Shown here piece after piece: positions 17,138-26,118 of a stretch of 64,000 bases of DNA. A program made the translations under genes and the position numbers. Within the stretch, counting starts at the first letter, position 1. Each line of letters starts with the position of its first letter. The notes below the pieces were generated by a model. That model was not told the DNA's origin. It was given only the letters and a program-made list of their open reading frames with translations, and did no database searches. This DNA comes from Bacillota bacterium (lineage in GTDB: Bacteria; Bacillota; Clostridia; Oscillospirales; Acutalibacteraceae), in contig JAEYPT010000009.1 in NCBI GenBank assembly GCA_023410445.1, positions 62,001 through 126,000 on the forward strand, given 5' to 3'.

Positions 17138-17180
17138 ATTCCCATTCGCGACCGTTCAGGGCGAATGGGGTTATTTTTTT
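17138..17180 (+). terminator. Terminator of the two-component operon
   Basis: CCCATTCGC pairs with GCGAATGGG across an 11-base loop, followed by GTTATTTTTTTT. Confidence 0.88.
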
Positions 17181-17258
17181 TATAATACCATCGATAAACT
17201 TATTGTATAGAGCGTTTACTATCTGAAATTTAACAATATTCTTCAAAGGAGGGACAGA

Positions 17259-17681
17259 ATGAATTGCATTAGAGAAATCGAAATTAAGGATGATGATGTG
17301 TACCTGAATTGTACAATATTTGGCATTTCGAGTGAACATTACAGAAACGATGTGTTGTCGGCTACTTATAAAAGCGGAGGACAAGCCGCGTTGGACAAAG
17401 CCATCATATCGATGCTTCTCGACGATTTATACCACATTGAACTGAGCGGCGATGATCCAAGTATTATGCCATATAAAGAGGCCCTTGAAAAAGCAGAGCA
17501 GCAGCATGTTCTGGACTTGGACCAGGACAAAATCGGCCAGCAATATCAACTCCGCTTGGAAAACAGCGCGGAGCTTGATCCCTCATTCCGGGTAAATTCT
17601 ATGCTCCATGAGTATGTAGACTCACGGAAGGAACAGAATGAGGTAAAGCTAAATGCCGTTGTGGCTCTGATTCCCCGGTAG
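17259..17681 (+). CDS. Hypothetical protein
   Basis: 140 residues, not recognised. It is acidic, with the central stretch LDKAIISMLLDDLYHIEL and a glutamate/glutamine-rich helix (KEALEKAEQQHVLDLDQD). There is no signal peptide or membrane segment. A perfect AAAGGAGGG ribosome site precedes the ATG. Its closeness to a ribbon-helix-helix protein 70 bases downstream suggests a small accessory module, but a role cannot be given. Confidence 0.6.
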   Translation: MNCIREIEIKDDDVYLNCTIFGISSEHYRNDVLSATYKSGGQAALDKAIISMLLDDLYHIELSGDDPSIMPYKEALEKAEQQHVLDLDQDKIGQQYQLRLENSAELDPSFRVNSMLHEYVDSRKEQNEVKLNAVVALIPR

Positions 17682-17750
17682 CATTTAACGGGATAAATGC
17701 TTTTTGAATGATTTTGTGAAAAGAATTAGAATACTGCTTGAGGTGATAGT

Positions 17751-17924
17751 ATGACGACGGTGAAATATAAAACAACCGATGGGGATTATGACAGAATTTC
17801 GCTGACTGTTCCCAAAGGACGAAAAGCAATCATTAAAAGACGTGCGGAATCAAAGGGCATGAGCGTGAGTGCCTATGTAAGCAACCTGATCGAAAAAGAC
17901 AATGCTGCAAGCAGAGTTTTTTGA
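17751..17924 (+). CDS. Small ribbon-helix-helix (Arc-type) protein
   Basis: 57 residues. The core ISLTVPKGRKAIIKRRAE followed by KGMSVSAYVSNLIEKD is a textbook ribbon-helix-helix: a short strand that contacts DNA, then two helices separated by a G-x-S turn. GAGGTGAT lies at ideal distance from the ATG. Such proteins are antitoxins, plasmid/phage repressors or self-regulating factors. No toxin gene follows, so an orphan regulator is the safest reading. Confidence 0.75.
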   Translation: MTTVKYKTTDGDYDRISLTVPKGRKAIIKRRAESKGMSVSAYVSNLIEKDNAASRVF

Positions 17925-18004
17925 CAACCGAGTAAAGCGGACTTCTTTCTGCTGAAAGTCATTTTATCTATTACAAGGGGAATCACATAAAAACCGGTTC
18001 CCTG

Positions 18005-18049
18005 AAACTGAGGGCATATCAGTCTTAATGACTGATATGCCCTCAGTTT
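18005..18049. repeat. Perfect 20-base inverted repeat (hairpin)
   Basis: Arms of 20 bases beginning AAACTGAGGGCATATCAGTC pair perfectly across TTAAT. There is no clear T run, so it may be a terminator shared by the flanking convergent genes or part of a repeated element; a related imperfect hairpin occurs at 44511-44546. The remainder of 17925-18283 has no convincing gene. It contains short reading frames and a GC-rich stretch at 18100-18170 that may be decayed mobile-element DNA. Confidence 0.6.
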
Positions 18050-18283
18050 ATGTCCTGTTATATTTGAAATTCTGGAATTCTCACGAAGGATGAGAAGGTG
18101 TGCGCCCCATAGGGGGCTGTTTTGCGGCTGAACCAGGCACCGGCACGCCGTTGAGGCGGTATAATACACAACGAGTGGTGTGTTTTTTATGCCCAAAGAG
18201 ATACAAAAAAAGACCACATGGTAGGCCTGAGGGATAAAAGCAGGGTGGTTTTTCGCTGCTTGAGCAATTGAACATGCAGTCGG

Positions 18284-19261
18284 TCAGGTGCTCTCCCGTT
18301 CCACAAGAGTGACCGGAAATGTGACGCTGGTCGGAATAGACTTTTTATCCTGTTTCAGAACGATGCTTTCCACTGCTCGTTGGCAGATGTCGCTCACAGG
18401 CTGGTGAATCGTGGTAATGGACGGAGTACAGAATTTGCACAGGTCGATGTCGTCGTAGCCCACGATCTTCATCTGCTGCGGGATGCGGATGCCTCGCTTG
18501 CTGCAGATATTAATAACCTGTGCCGCGATGATGTCGTTGGAAGTGAAGATGCCGTCAATATCCGGATTGCTGTCGATGAGCGAATTGATGATGTTTTCAT
18601 ACTGCATGGAAAGGAACTGCTCTTCTGTTGCGTCCACCGCAACGTAGGGAACTCCCTCTTTTTCACAGACTTCTTTAAAACCGAAAAAGCGCTTGTTTGC
18701 TTCCATATTAAGGTAGGAACTGCCGCTGATATGCGCAAGCTTTCTGCAGCCTTTCGCAATAAGGTGCTCCGCCGCGAGAATACCTCCCTGGTAGTTGTCG
18801 GAGCAGACCGACGGGATGCGTGGGGAGATGATACGGTCAACGGAAATGATCGGTGCATCGATGGCAATGCTAAGATCGATGTTTTGCGTGTGGCTTGCAA
18901 GAATAACGCCGGCGACTTTACTCGCGCTCAGCATGTCGAAATACTCCAGCTCTTTTTTTACTTCATTGTTGGAGGTACACAACAGCAGCTTGTATCCGCT
19001 GCCCGTAACAAGGTGCTCTACGCAGTCGATCACTTTGCAGAAATACATATTGCTGGCCGACGGGACGATGAGGCCGATAAAATTGCTTCTCTTTTTCGAA
19101 AGGGCCCGAGCAAGCTCATTCGGCTTGTAATTCAGCTCGCGCATGGCTTCGTTAATTTTCTCCCGGGTTTTTTCACTGATGTATCCCCGGCCGTTCAGCA
19201 TTCTTGACACTGTGGTAACGGTAACGCCGCTTTTTTCAGCAACGTCCTTTAGCGTACTCAT
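18284..19261 (-). CDS. LacI-family repressor of the sucrose operon
   Basis: 325 residues. The N-terminal helix-turn-helix and hinge (MSTLKDVAEKSGVTVTTVSR, then YKPNELARALS) and the periplasmic-binding-like sugar domain (IGLIVPSASNMYF onward) are typical of LacI/GalR proteins. It is transcribed divergently from the sugar-transport and sucrose phosphorylase genes, whose promoter carries overlapping palindromes. The likely role is repression released by sucrose, fructose or a phosphorylated product; the true inducer is not readable. Confidence 0.93.
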   Translation of the reverse strand: MSTLKDVAEKSGVTVTTVSRMLNGRGYISEKTREKINEAMRELNYKPNELARALSKKRSNFIGLIVPSASNMYFCKVIDCVEHLVTGSGYKLLLCTSNNEVKKELEYFDMLSASKVAGVILASHTQNIDLSIAIDAPIISVDRIISPRIPSVCSDNYQGGILAAEHLIAKGCRKLAHISGSSYLNMEANKRFFGFKEVCEKEGVPYVAVDATEEQFLSMQYENIINSLIDSNPDIDGIFTSNDIIAAQVINICSKRGIRIPQQMKIVGYDDIDLCKFCTPSITTIHQPVSDICQRAVESIVLKQDKKSIPTSVTFPVTLVEREST

Positions 19262-19363
19262 TATAAAAGCTCCTATTTCTGAATTTTATAGCAGGCCCCG
19301 CCACCGGGGTAGAATAATAAAGGCCGCTTTCGCGACACTAAGTTTGCATAAAAACCTATAATA

Positions 19364-19392
19364 ATTATAGAGGAAATAGATTAATATGTCAA
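19364..19392 (-). promoter_or_regulatory. Consensus promoter of the lacI-type gene
   Basis: Minus-strand TTGACA-17-TATAAT, both boxes perfect. The -35 reads into TTGACAT, the same half-site found in the operator at 19497-19524, and a perfect 12-base palindrome ATATCATGATAT lies at 19397-19408. Autoregulation is plausible. Confidence 0.8.
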
Positions 19393-19496
19393 TCGGATAT
19401 CATGATATATTTCGAAAAAATAATCGTTAATTCTGAATATAATGTGCATAATGCCCAATTTTATTTATAATTTCATTGCAAAATGTAAGAATTATA

Positions 19497-19524
19497 TGTC
19501 AAGCACTTGACATCGATATGTCAA
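19497..19524. promoter_or_regulatory. Overlapping operator palindromes of the sucrose operon
   Basis: TGTCAAGCACTTGACA (19497-19512, 7-base arms) overlaps TTGACATCGATATGTCAA (19507-19524, 7-base arms around CGAT). Both share the TTGACA that is also the -35 box. This is a strong candidate for LacI-family binding that blocks polymerase directly. Confidence 0.7.
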
Positions 19525-19535
19525 ACGGTTAATAT
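19507..19535 (+). promoter_or_regulatory. Promoter of the sucrose-utilisation operon
   Basis: TTGACA (19507-19512), 17 bases, TAATAT (19530-19535); the start codon follows 34 bases later. The -35 is embedded in two operator palindromes. Confidence 0.8.
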
Positions 19536-19569
19536 AAAAACGCCAACCAAAAACAGAGGAGGAATTTGT

Positions 19570-20910
19570 GTGAAAAAGTCTAGAATTTTAGCATTTACAA
19601 CATGCATGGCAATCATCCTTTCATCTCTGGCAGGGTGCGGAAAAGGCAGTAATTCGCAGAGCGCTTCTGCCGCAAGCGGAAGCAACGGCGGCAATGTCAC
19701 CCTTACGTTCTTCAATACCTCCGCCGAGGTGAATACACAGTTTACTGATTTGTTCAACACTTACCATCAGTCTCACCCCAACGTGACCATTACATTGATT
19801 CCGACACCGATCGGTGGTCAGCAGATTCAGCAGTTCCAGTCGTTGCTTGCTTCCAAGAAGCCGGCGACCATGGCAAACCTGGATATCGGAACGGTCTATA
19901 CCTATAAAGATAAGTTTCTTGATCTCACAAGTGAGAAGAGCAGCTATGAAGGTATTGCTCAAACCGGCGCCATTGAATCCGCGATGCTTGATAACAAACT
20001 CATCGGTATCCCATACACGGTTCAGGGCTATGGTCTGCTTTACAACACCCGCGTTGTAAACAAAGCGCTTGGCACCACATTTGATCCCTCCACCATTAAG
20101 ACCCGTGACGATCTTGCGGCACTGTTCAAGAAGATTCAGGCCGCCGGTGTACCGCCGGTTATGATTCACGGCGCAAACTGGTCCGTCGGTGCCCACTACC
20201 TGGCTCTTGCTTACGCACTGCAGTCTAAGAATGTGGACGACACCCGCAAATTTGTGGGAGACCTTGAAAAAGGCACGGTGGATCTGGGCAAAAACCCGAT
20301 TTACAACAACGTGATGGACACCTTCGACATTTTGAAGCAGTACAATTACCGCAAGAGCGATCCGCTTGTGGGTGACTATGCAAAGGATGCTTCCGACTTT
20401 GCAACCGGCAAATGTGCGTTCTTCTTCATGGGCGACTGGATCTGGTCTCAGGTCGGCACGCTGAAGGGCATCGACAAAGATATCGGCGTTATGCCGGTAC
20501 CGTTCAGCAACAATGCAAGCGATTACGGCAACTCTCAGATCCCGGTCAGCGAACCGAAGCTGTGGGCTATCGATAATTCCGGATCCACGCCTGCTCAGCA
20601 GGCTGCGGCCAAGGACTTCATCAAGTGGTGCCTCACAAGCAAGGAAGGCCAGTCAGCTCTTGTTGAGAAAATGGGCTTTAACCTGCCCTACAAAGACGTT
20701 ACCGCTAAGAGCACCAACCCTGTTGCAGCCAGTACCTCTAAGTATATTGCTGCCGGCAAAACCATTAACATCGGTATCATCACTTACCTGCCGTCCGACT
20801 ATTACACGAAGACCGGTGACGCCATGCTGAAGTACCTTGCGGGCAAAACTGACCGTGCAGGGCTCAACAATGAACTCACATCCTACTGGAAGTCACAGAC
20901 CGCTCACTGA
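19570..20910 (+). CDS. Sugar ABC transporter substrate-binding lipoprotein
   Basis: 446 residues, family-1 type extracellular sugar-binding protein. The start is GTG after AGAGGAGG. The signal peptide ends at a lipobox (LSSLAGC), so the mature protein is lipid-anchored outside the membrane. A Ser/Gly/Ala linker follows, then the binding domain (VTLTFFNTSAEVN onward, with CAFFFMGDWIW typical of maltose-type binding proteins). It is first in the operon; the sugar is inferred to be sucrose or a sucrose derivative from the sucrose phosphorylase downstream. Confidence 0.92.
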   Translation: MKKSRILAFTTCMAIILSSLAGCGKGSNSQSASAASGSNGGNVTLTFFNTSAEVNTQFTDLFNTYHQSHPNVTITLIPTPIGGQQIQQFQSLLASKKPATMANLDIGTVYTYKDKFLDLTSEKSSYEGIAQTGAIESAMLDNKLIGIPYTVQGYGLLYNTRVVNKALGTTFDPSTIKTRDDLAALFKKIQAAGVPPVMIHGANWSVGAHYLALAYALQSKNVDDTRKFVGDLEKGTVDLGKNPIYNNVMDTFDILKQYNYRKSDPLVGDYAKDASDFATGKCAFFFMGDWIWSQVGTLKGIDKDIGVMPVPFSNNASDYGNSQIPVSEPKLWAIDNSGSTPAQQAAAKDFIKWCLTSKEGQSALVEKMGFNLPYKDVTAKSTNPVAASTSKYIAAGKTINIGIITYLPSDYYTKTGDAMLKYLAGKTDRAGLNNELTSYWKSQTAH

Positions 20911-20939
20911 GAATTACAAAAAACTATTGCGAGCAATGG

Positions 20940-20957
20940 GGAGGGCCTTCGCCCTCC
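20940..20957 (+). terminator. Intra-operon hairpin after the binding-protein gene
   Basis: GGAGGGC-CTTC-GCCCTCC followed by TTTGCTTTC. Hairpins at this position commonly protect or attenuate, giving more binding protein than permease. Confidence 0.6.
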
Positions 20958-20995
20958 TTTGCTTTCAATATTACCATTAAGAGGATTTGATTAAG

Positions 20996-21874
20996 ATGAG
21001 GCAGAAAAAGTTAAAAAACGTCGGTACTTTCCTGATCTTTGGCGGACCGTCTCTGTTTGCTTTCACTGCCGTTGTACTGATTCCCCTGGCGTTCGGTCTT
21101 TACCTGACCTTCACGAACTGGAACATGGCAACGGGCACTCACGCGTTTATCGGTTTTGAGAATTACAAACAGATTTTGACGGACAAGACATATCTGGACC
21201 AGCTGTGGTTTACCATTAAATATGCGCTCCTGACCGTTGTTATTTCCAATGTGGGAGCGTTCTCTTTAGGCCTCATCCTGAGCAAAGGACTCAAGGGCCA
21301 GACATTTTTCAGGACGGGGTTCTTTACACCGAACCTGATCGGCGGGCTGATTCTGGGTTATCTTTGGCAGTTTCTGTTTACCCAGGTGCTCCCCTTTATG
21401 GGTCAGAAATACGGCTGGGCACTGTTTCAGACATCGTGGCTGTCCGACACCACAAAGGCATTTTGGGCACTCGTCATCGTAAACGCATGGCAGCTGATGG
21501 GCTACCTGATGATTGTTTATATTGCAGGGTTTGTGAGCGTTCCGTCGGATATTCTTGAAGCGGCATCCATTGACGGCGCGGGGAAATTCCGCAAGATCAT
21601 ATCGGTGGTTCTTCCTCTTTCTGTATCGAGCATTGTGGTCTGCTTGTTCCTTTCCATTTCGCGTTCCTTCCTGACCTATGATCTGAACCTTGCCCTCACA
21701 AACGGAGGCCCTTACGGATCGACCGAACTTGCATCGTTCCACATTGTACAGAAAGCGTTCCTTTCCAATGAATACGGCATGGGTCAGGCGGAAGCGGTCA
21801 TTCTGTTTATTGTGGTTGCAGTCATTGCCCTGACCCAGTCTACACTTATGAAGAGACTGGAGGTTGAAGCGTAA
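20996..21874 (+). CDS. Sugar ABC transporter permease 1 (MalF type)
   Basis: 292 residues with six transmembrane segments and the cytoplasmic EAA loop (ILEAASIDGAGKFRKIISVVLPLS), which docks on the ATPase. ATG 20996 is taken as start (MRQKKLKNVG); a TTG nine bases earlier sits too close to the ribosome site. It pairs with the next gene to form the membrane channel. No ATPase gene lies in this operon, so a shared MsmK/UgpC-type ATPase encoded elsewhere is expected. Confidence 0.92.
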   Translation: MRQKKLKNVGTFLIFGGPSLFAFTAVVLIPLAFGLYLTFTNWNMATGTHAFIGFENYKQILTDKTYLDQLWFTIKYALLTVVISNVGAFSLGLILSKGLKGQTFFRTGFFTPNLIGGLILGYLWQFLFTQVLPFMGQKYGWALFQTSWLSDTTKAFWALVIVNAWQLMGYLMIVYIAGFVSVPSDILEAASIDGAGKFRKIISVVLPLSVSSIVVCLFLSISRSFLTYDLNLALTNGGPYGSTELASFHIVQKAFLSNEYGMGQAEAVILFIVVAVIALTQSTLMKRLEVEA

Positions 21875-22699
21875 ATGAGATCTTCAAAAGTTACTCACAC
21901 AATCGGTATGATTGTGCTGTCGCTTCTCCTCCTCATCTTTCTGTCACCGTTTCTCATCACCATTCTGAATACGTTTAAGTCCACGCAGGAATTTGTGGAG
22001 AACCCGTTTTCGCTTCCCACGCAGTTTAATTTTGATAATTATTTTAAAGCCATTGAAGAAATGAATTTTGCCACCGGTTTTCTAAATTCCCTGGTCATCA
22101 CGGTTGTCGGCGTTGTAATCGTCGTGATTTTTTCAGCCATGACGGCATATTTGTTTGCCCGCTTCCATTGGAAGATCAACAAGGTGCTGTTCTTTATTAT
22201 GACTGCTTCCATGGCAATTCCGTTTCAGGTGGTTATGATCCCGCTGGTTACCATCTACGGCACAGTCGGCTTTATCGATTCGAGAGAATCGCTGCTTTTC
22301 ATGTACTTCGGCTTCGGCTGCTCCCTTGCCATTTTTACATTTCACGGGTTCATCAAGGGAATTCCGGTTGCACTGGAAGAAGCGGCTTCCATCGACGGAA
22401 GCGGCCGCGTGAGGACGTTCTTTCAGATTATCCTTCCGCTTCTGAAGCCGGTTGTTTCCACCATCACCGTTCTCGATGTGCTATGGATGTGGAACGATTA
22501 CCTGCTGCCGAGCCTGGTGCTTCAGTCGCCCGAGCTGCGCACTCTCCCGCTTTCCACTTACAACTTCTTTTCTTCCTACAGCGTTGATTTCACTCCGCTG
22601 ATGGCAGGATTGATCCTGACGATGCTTCCGGTTCTGATTCTGTATCTCTTCCTGCAGAAGTATATCATCAAGGGGTTAACCACGGGTGCAGTAAAATAA
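21875..22699 (+). CDS. Sugar ABC transporter permease 2 (MalG type)
   Basis: 274 residues, six transmembrane segments, EAA loop LEEAASIDGSGRVRTFFQII and the typical late motif WNDYLLPSLVL. The ATG directly follows the stop of permease 1, with GGAGG inside the preceding codons, so translation is coupled. Confidence 0.93.
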   Translation: MRSSKVTHTIGMIVLSLLLLIFLSPFLITILNTFKSTQEFVENPFSLPTQFNFDNYFKAIEEMNFATGFLNSLVITVVGVVIVVIFSAMTAYLFARFHWKINKVLFFIMTASMAIPFQVVMIPLVTIYGTVGFIDSRESLLFMYFGFGCSLAIFTFHGFIKGIPVALEEAASIDGSGRVRTFFQIILPLLKPVVSTITVLDVLWMWNDYLLPSLVLQSPELRTLPLSTYNFFSSYSVDFTPLMAGLILTMLPVLILYLFLQKYIIKGLTTGAVK

Positions 22700-22734
22700 T
22701 CGTCCGCCGCACAGAAACAGAAAAGAGGAAAGAT

Positions 22735-23526
22735 ATGGCACTGGTAGAGGTGAATTTTCACTCAAAGGCTCTGGACAGACTGGCGGTGTTTAACGCACTT
22801 ATCCCGATGGATGCACCGGAGGAAGTCAGAGACAAAAAGTCGTTTGAGCGACCGATGAAGTCTTTTTACCTGCTTCACGGATATACGGGGAATTACTCGG
22901 ACTGGCTTTGCGGGAGCAGGATTCAGGAGCTTTCGGAGAAATACAACTTCGCGGTTTTTATGCCTTCGGGCAATAACAGCTTTTATCTCGATGACACCGA
23001 CAAAGGCGAGCTGTTCGGCGAATATGTGGGAAATGAGCTCGTGGACTATACCCGCGCAATGTTCCCGATTTCCCGCGAAAAAGAGGATACCATTATCGGC
23101 GGGTTTTCCATGGGCGGCTACGGGGCACTCCGCACGGGACTGAAATACGGCCGTTTCGGCCGAATCATTGCGCTTTCTTCCGCCTTGATTCTCCATCAGA
23201 TCGCTGGCGTGGCCCCCGGCTACAAGGACTTTATCGCCGATTACCGCTATTACACGCGGGTATTCGGTGATCTCGGTCAGCTGTTGGGGAGCGACAAAGA
23301 TCCGGAGGCGCTCATCCGAATGAAAAAAGAGGAAAACGAAGCTATTCCGGAAATCTATATGGCATGCGGCACCGAAGATTTCCTGATTGAGGAAAACCGA
23401 CGCTACCATGAGTTCCTGCTGGCGGAGAAGGTAGGCCATGTGTATGATGAGACTCCGGGAATTCATAACTGGGATTTCTGGAACGAACAGATACGCAAGG
23501 CGGCCCTTTGGGCAATCGGCGTCTGA
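22735..23526 (+). CDS. Alpha/beta-hydrolase esterase (EstA / feruloyl-esterase type)
   Basis: 263 residues of the putative-esterase family (tributyrin, acetyl-xylan and feruloyl esterases, S-formylglutathione hydrolase). The catalytic serine is in GGFSMGGYGAL (about residue 125), the acid is probably Asp in CGTEDFLI, and the histidine is in GIHNWDFW. There is no signal peptide, so it acts in the cytoplasm on an imported ester. In a sucrose phosphorylase operon this points to removal of acyl groups from an acylated sugar; acetyl or hydroxycinnamoyl esters are inference only. Confidence 0.85.
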   Translation: MALVEVNFHSKALDRLAVFNALIPMDAPEEVRDKKSFERPMKSFYLLHGYTGNYSDWLCGSRIQELSEKYNFAVFMPSGNNSFYLDDTDKGELFGEYVGNELVDYTRAMFPISREKEDTIIGGFSMGGYGALRTGLKYGRFGRIIALSSALILHQIAGVAPGYKDFIADYRYYTRVFGDLGQLLGSDKDPEALIRMKKEENEAIPEIYMACGTEDFLIEENRRYHEFLLAEKVGHVYDETPGIHNWDFWNEQIRKAALWAIGV

Positions 23527-23573
23527 CGCACTGCCGCCGTTTTTGAAAGAATACAGATAAGGAAGCATTGTCA

Positions 23574-24524
23574 ATGAAAGATACTGTATTGGAAGAACTG
23601 CAGCCTATTCTGAATGCCGCCCCCATGATTGACATGGCCTTGGACGGGGTTGAGGCTGCCCGTTCCGCTCCGCCCGCTCCGGTGGAACACTCTGCCGAAG
23701 TCCGCATTCTCACACGCACGATCAAAGGCCCCGAGTGCCCTCTGACTGTGAGAATCTATGAGCCGATCAGCCGGACGGAGGAGACTCTCCCAGCTTTGCT
23801 TTGGAGCCACGGCGGCGGCTACGCTCTGGGAAAACCGGAATATGAAGACGGCATTTGTGAGCGTTTTGTGCGAGAAGCGCGCTGTGTCGTTTTACAGGTG
23901 GATTACCGCCTTGCGCCGGAGCACGTCTATCCGGCAGCAATTGAGGACTCCTATGCGGGCTTGAAATGGATGGCGGACAACGCCATCGAACTGAAAATTG
24001 ACCGATCAAGGATTGCCATTGCTGGCCCGAGCGCCGGGGGAGGCCTGACGGCCGCGCTCGCCCTGATGGCGCGCGACCGTGGCGAAGTGCCGATTCTGTT
24101 TCAGATGCCGCTTTACCCCATGGTGGATGACCGGAACGACACGCCTTCCAGCTATGAAATCAACGTGAAAACGATGCCGAAAGCGTGGAACCGCGAAAAC
24201 AACATCACCGCGTGGAAAATGTACCTCGGAAGCGATTTTTCGGGTGAGGTTCCACCTTATGCAGCTCCTGCGCGCGCAGAAGACCTGACTGGTCTGCCCC
24301 CTGCCTATCTCTGTGTCGGGCAGCAGGATCCGTTTCGCGACGAAACCATTGACTACGCCGCGAAACTTGCCCGCGCCGGTGTTTCAGTAGAGCTTCACCT
24401 GTACCCCGGATGTTTCCACGGGTTCGACTTTATTGCGAACCGGACGGAGGTCTGTGAGCGGTGCCGGGCGGAATATATTGCAGCCCTGAAGCGGGCGTTT
24501 GACCGTGCTGACGTTCGGGACTGA
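23574..24524 (+). CDS. Alpha/beta-hydrolase, hormone-sensitive-lipase type
   Basis: 316 residues. The oxyanion motif HGGGYALG, the catalytic serine in GPSAGGG, and the DEX/HGF end (DPFRDE, then CFHGFDF) mark the HSL (family IV) carboxylesterases. YRLAPEHVYPAAIED is also characteristic. It is cytoplasmic. ATG 23574 is chosen over an in-frame TTG six bases earlier for spacing to AAGGA. It is the second esterase in the same operon; two different esterase folds suggest more than one acyl position or acyl type on the imported sugar. Confidence 0.88.
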   Translation: MKDTVLEELQPILNAAPMIDMALDGVEAARSAPPAPVEHSAEVRILTRTIKGPECPLTVRIYEPISRTEETLPALLWSHGGGYALGKPEYEDGICERFVREARCVVLQVDYRLAPEHVYPAAIEDSYAGLKWMADNAIELKIDRSRIAIAGPSAGGGLTAALALMARDRGEVPILFQMPLYPMVDDRNDTPSSYEINVKTMPKAWNRENNITAWKMYLGSDFSGEVPPYAAPARAEDLTGLPPAYLCVGQQDPFRDETIDYAAKLARAGVSVELHLYPGCFHGFDFIANRTEVCERCRAEYIAALKRAFDRADVRD

Positions 24525-24573
24525 CCGGCAGACGCGGAAATCAATACAGGAAACGAGAGGGACGAGAAGGGTA

Positions 24574-26025
24574 ATGGCTATCAGAAATCAAATCATGCTT
24601 ATTACGTATCCGGACAGCATGGGAAAAAACCTGAAGGAATTGTCCGAGATTCTTGATGAGCATTTCGGGGATATCATCGGTGGACTGCATATCCTCCCGT
24701 TTTTTCCGTCTTCGGCGGACCGCGGCTTTGCTCCGACGACCTATGAAGCGGTCGAACCCGCTTTCGGCGACTGGAACGACATCCAGACACTGGCGAATCG
24801 GTATTACCTGATGTTTGACTTTATGATCAATCATATTTCCAGAAGCTCTACCTATTTTAAGGATTTTCTTGAAAAAAAGGATCAGTCCGCCTATAAGGAC
24901 ATGTTTATCCGTTACCGGGATTTCTGGCCCGGCGGTGAGCCGACTCAGGAGGATGTCGACCTGATTTATAAGCGCAAACCGCGTGCGCCGTATATAGACG
25001 TTACGTTTCACGACGGAACGTCGGAGAAAATATGGTGCACTTTCGATGAAGAACAGGTCGACCTTGCGGTGAACACAAAAACGACCCGCGATTTCATGCG
25101 GGAGACCATGCGAAATATGGTGGAAAAAGGCGCATCGATCATCCGGCTGGACGCTTTTGCGTACGCGGTAAAAAAACAGGGAACAAACTGCTTTTTCGTG
25201 GAGCCGGAAACGTTTGATCTGCTGGGTCTTTGCCGGGATGCTGTGAAGGAGCAGAATGTTGAGATCCTGCCGGAAATCCACGAACACTTCTCAATACAGA
25301 TGAAGCTGGCGGAGAAAGACTACTGGGTTTATGATTTTGCGCTGCCGATGCTGCTCCTCCATGCTATCTATACCGGCACGAACAAGAACCTGCTGAACTG
25401 GCTCAGAATCTGCCCGAGAAAGCAGTTTACGACACTTGACACGCACGACGGAATCGGCGTTGTAGATGTCAAGGGTCTCATGACGCAGGAAGAAATTGAT
25501 CAGACCACGGAGTTTTTGTTCTCAAAAGGCGCAAATGTCAAAAAAGTCTATAACACGGTAGCGTATAATAATCTTGATGTCTATCAGTTGAACTGTACGT
25601 ATTACTCCGCTCTCGGCGACAACGACGACGCCTATTTGCTTGCCCGTGCGGTTCAGTTTTTCGCACCAGGCATCCCTCAGGTTTACTATGTGGGGCTCCT
25701 TGCCGGGAAAAACGATATTGAATTTCTGGAAAAGACGAAGGTTGGCCGGAACATCAACCGCCATTATTATTCGAAGGAAGAGATTGAGCGAGAGATCGAG
25801 CGGCCCATGCTTAAAAAGATGTATGCCATTATGCGCTTTCGGAATAGTTACCCGGCGTTTGACGGCGACGTTTCCATAGACGATGCGGGCTCAGCAAACG
25901 GGCTGACAATCCGCTGGTCGAACGGGGAATATGCAGCGCAGCTCCATGCGGATCTGAAAACCTGCCGGTTTGAGATTACCTATACCGGTGAAAATGGGAC
26001 GCAGGAAGAACTTTCTCTGGAATGA
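24574..26025 (+). CDS. Sucrose phosphorylase (GH13 subfamily 18)
   Basis: Splits sucrose with phosphate into glucose 1-phosphate and fructose, saving one ATP. 483 residues, close to the 480-500 usual for the family. Catalytic residues are visible: nucleophile Asp193 in IRLDAFAYAVKK, acid/base Glu234 in ILPEIHEH, and transition-state Asp292 in LDTHDGIGVVD. The loop NNLDVYQLNCTYYSALG, which lines the acceptor site in characterised sucrose phosphorylases, is conserved. Relatives in this subfamily act on sucrose 6-phosphate or glucosylglycerate, so substrate is inferred from the loop and the fructokinase next door. AGAAGGG precedes ATG 24574. Confidence 0.93.
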   Translation: MAIRNQIMLITYPDSMGKNLKELSEILDEHFGDIIGGLHILPFFPSSADRGFAPTTYEAVEPAFGDWNDIQTLANRYYLMFDFMINHISRSSTYFKDFLEKKDQSAYKDMFIRYRDFWPGGEPTQEDVDLIYKRKPRAPYIDVTFHDGTSEKIWCTFDEEQVDLAVNTKTTRDFMRETMRNMVEKGASIIRLDAFAYAVKKQGTNCFFVEPETFDLLGLCRDAVKEQNVEILPEIHEHFSIQMKLAEKDYWVYDFALPMLLLHAIYTGTNKNLLNWLRICPRKQFTTLDTHDGIGVVDVKGLMTQEEIDQTTEFLFSKGANVKKVYNTVAYNNLDVYQLNCTYYSALGDNDDAYLLARAVQFFAPGIPQVYYVGLLAGKNDIEFLEKTKVGRNINRHYYSKEEIEREIERPMLKKMYAIMRFRNSYPAFDGDVSIDDAGSANGLTIRWSNGEYAAQLHADLKTCRFEITYTGENGTQEELSLE

Positions 26026-26118
26026 TCGCTGCTGGCGAATCAGCCCAGGCAGGAATGGCTCTTTGTGAAATGTTGTGAAAAGAATGCAGATATTCAATTT
26101 CAGCGAGGTGGGTACAAA

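Noticed and set aside
18081..18275. Minus-strand 64-codon frame downstream of the LacI gene
   Set aside because: No ribosome site or domain; probably part of decayed GC-rich repeat DNA.
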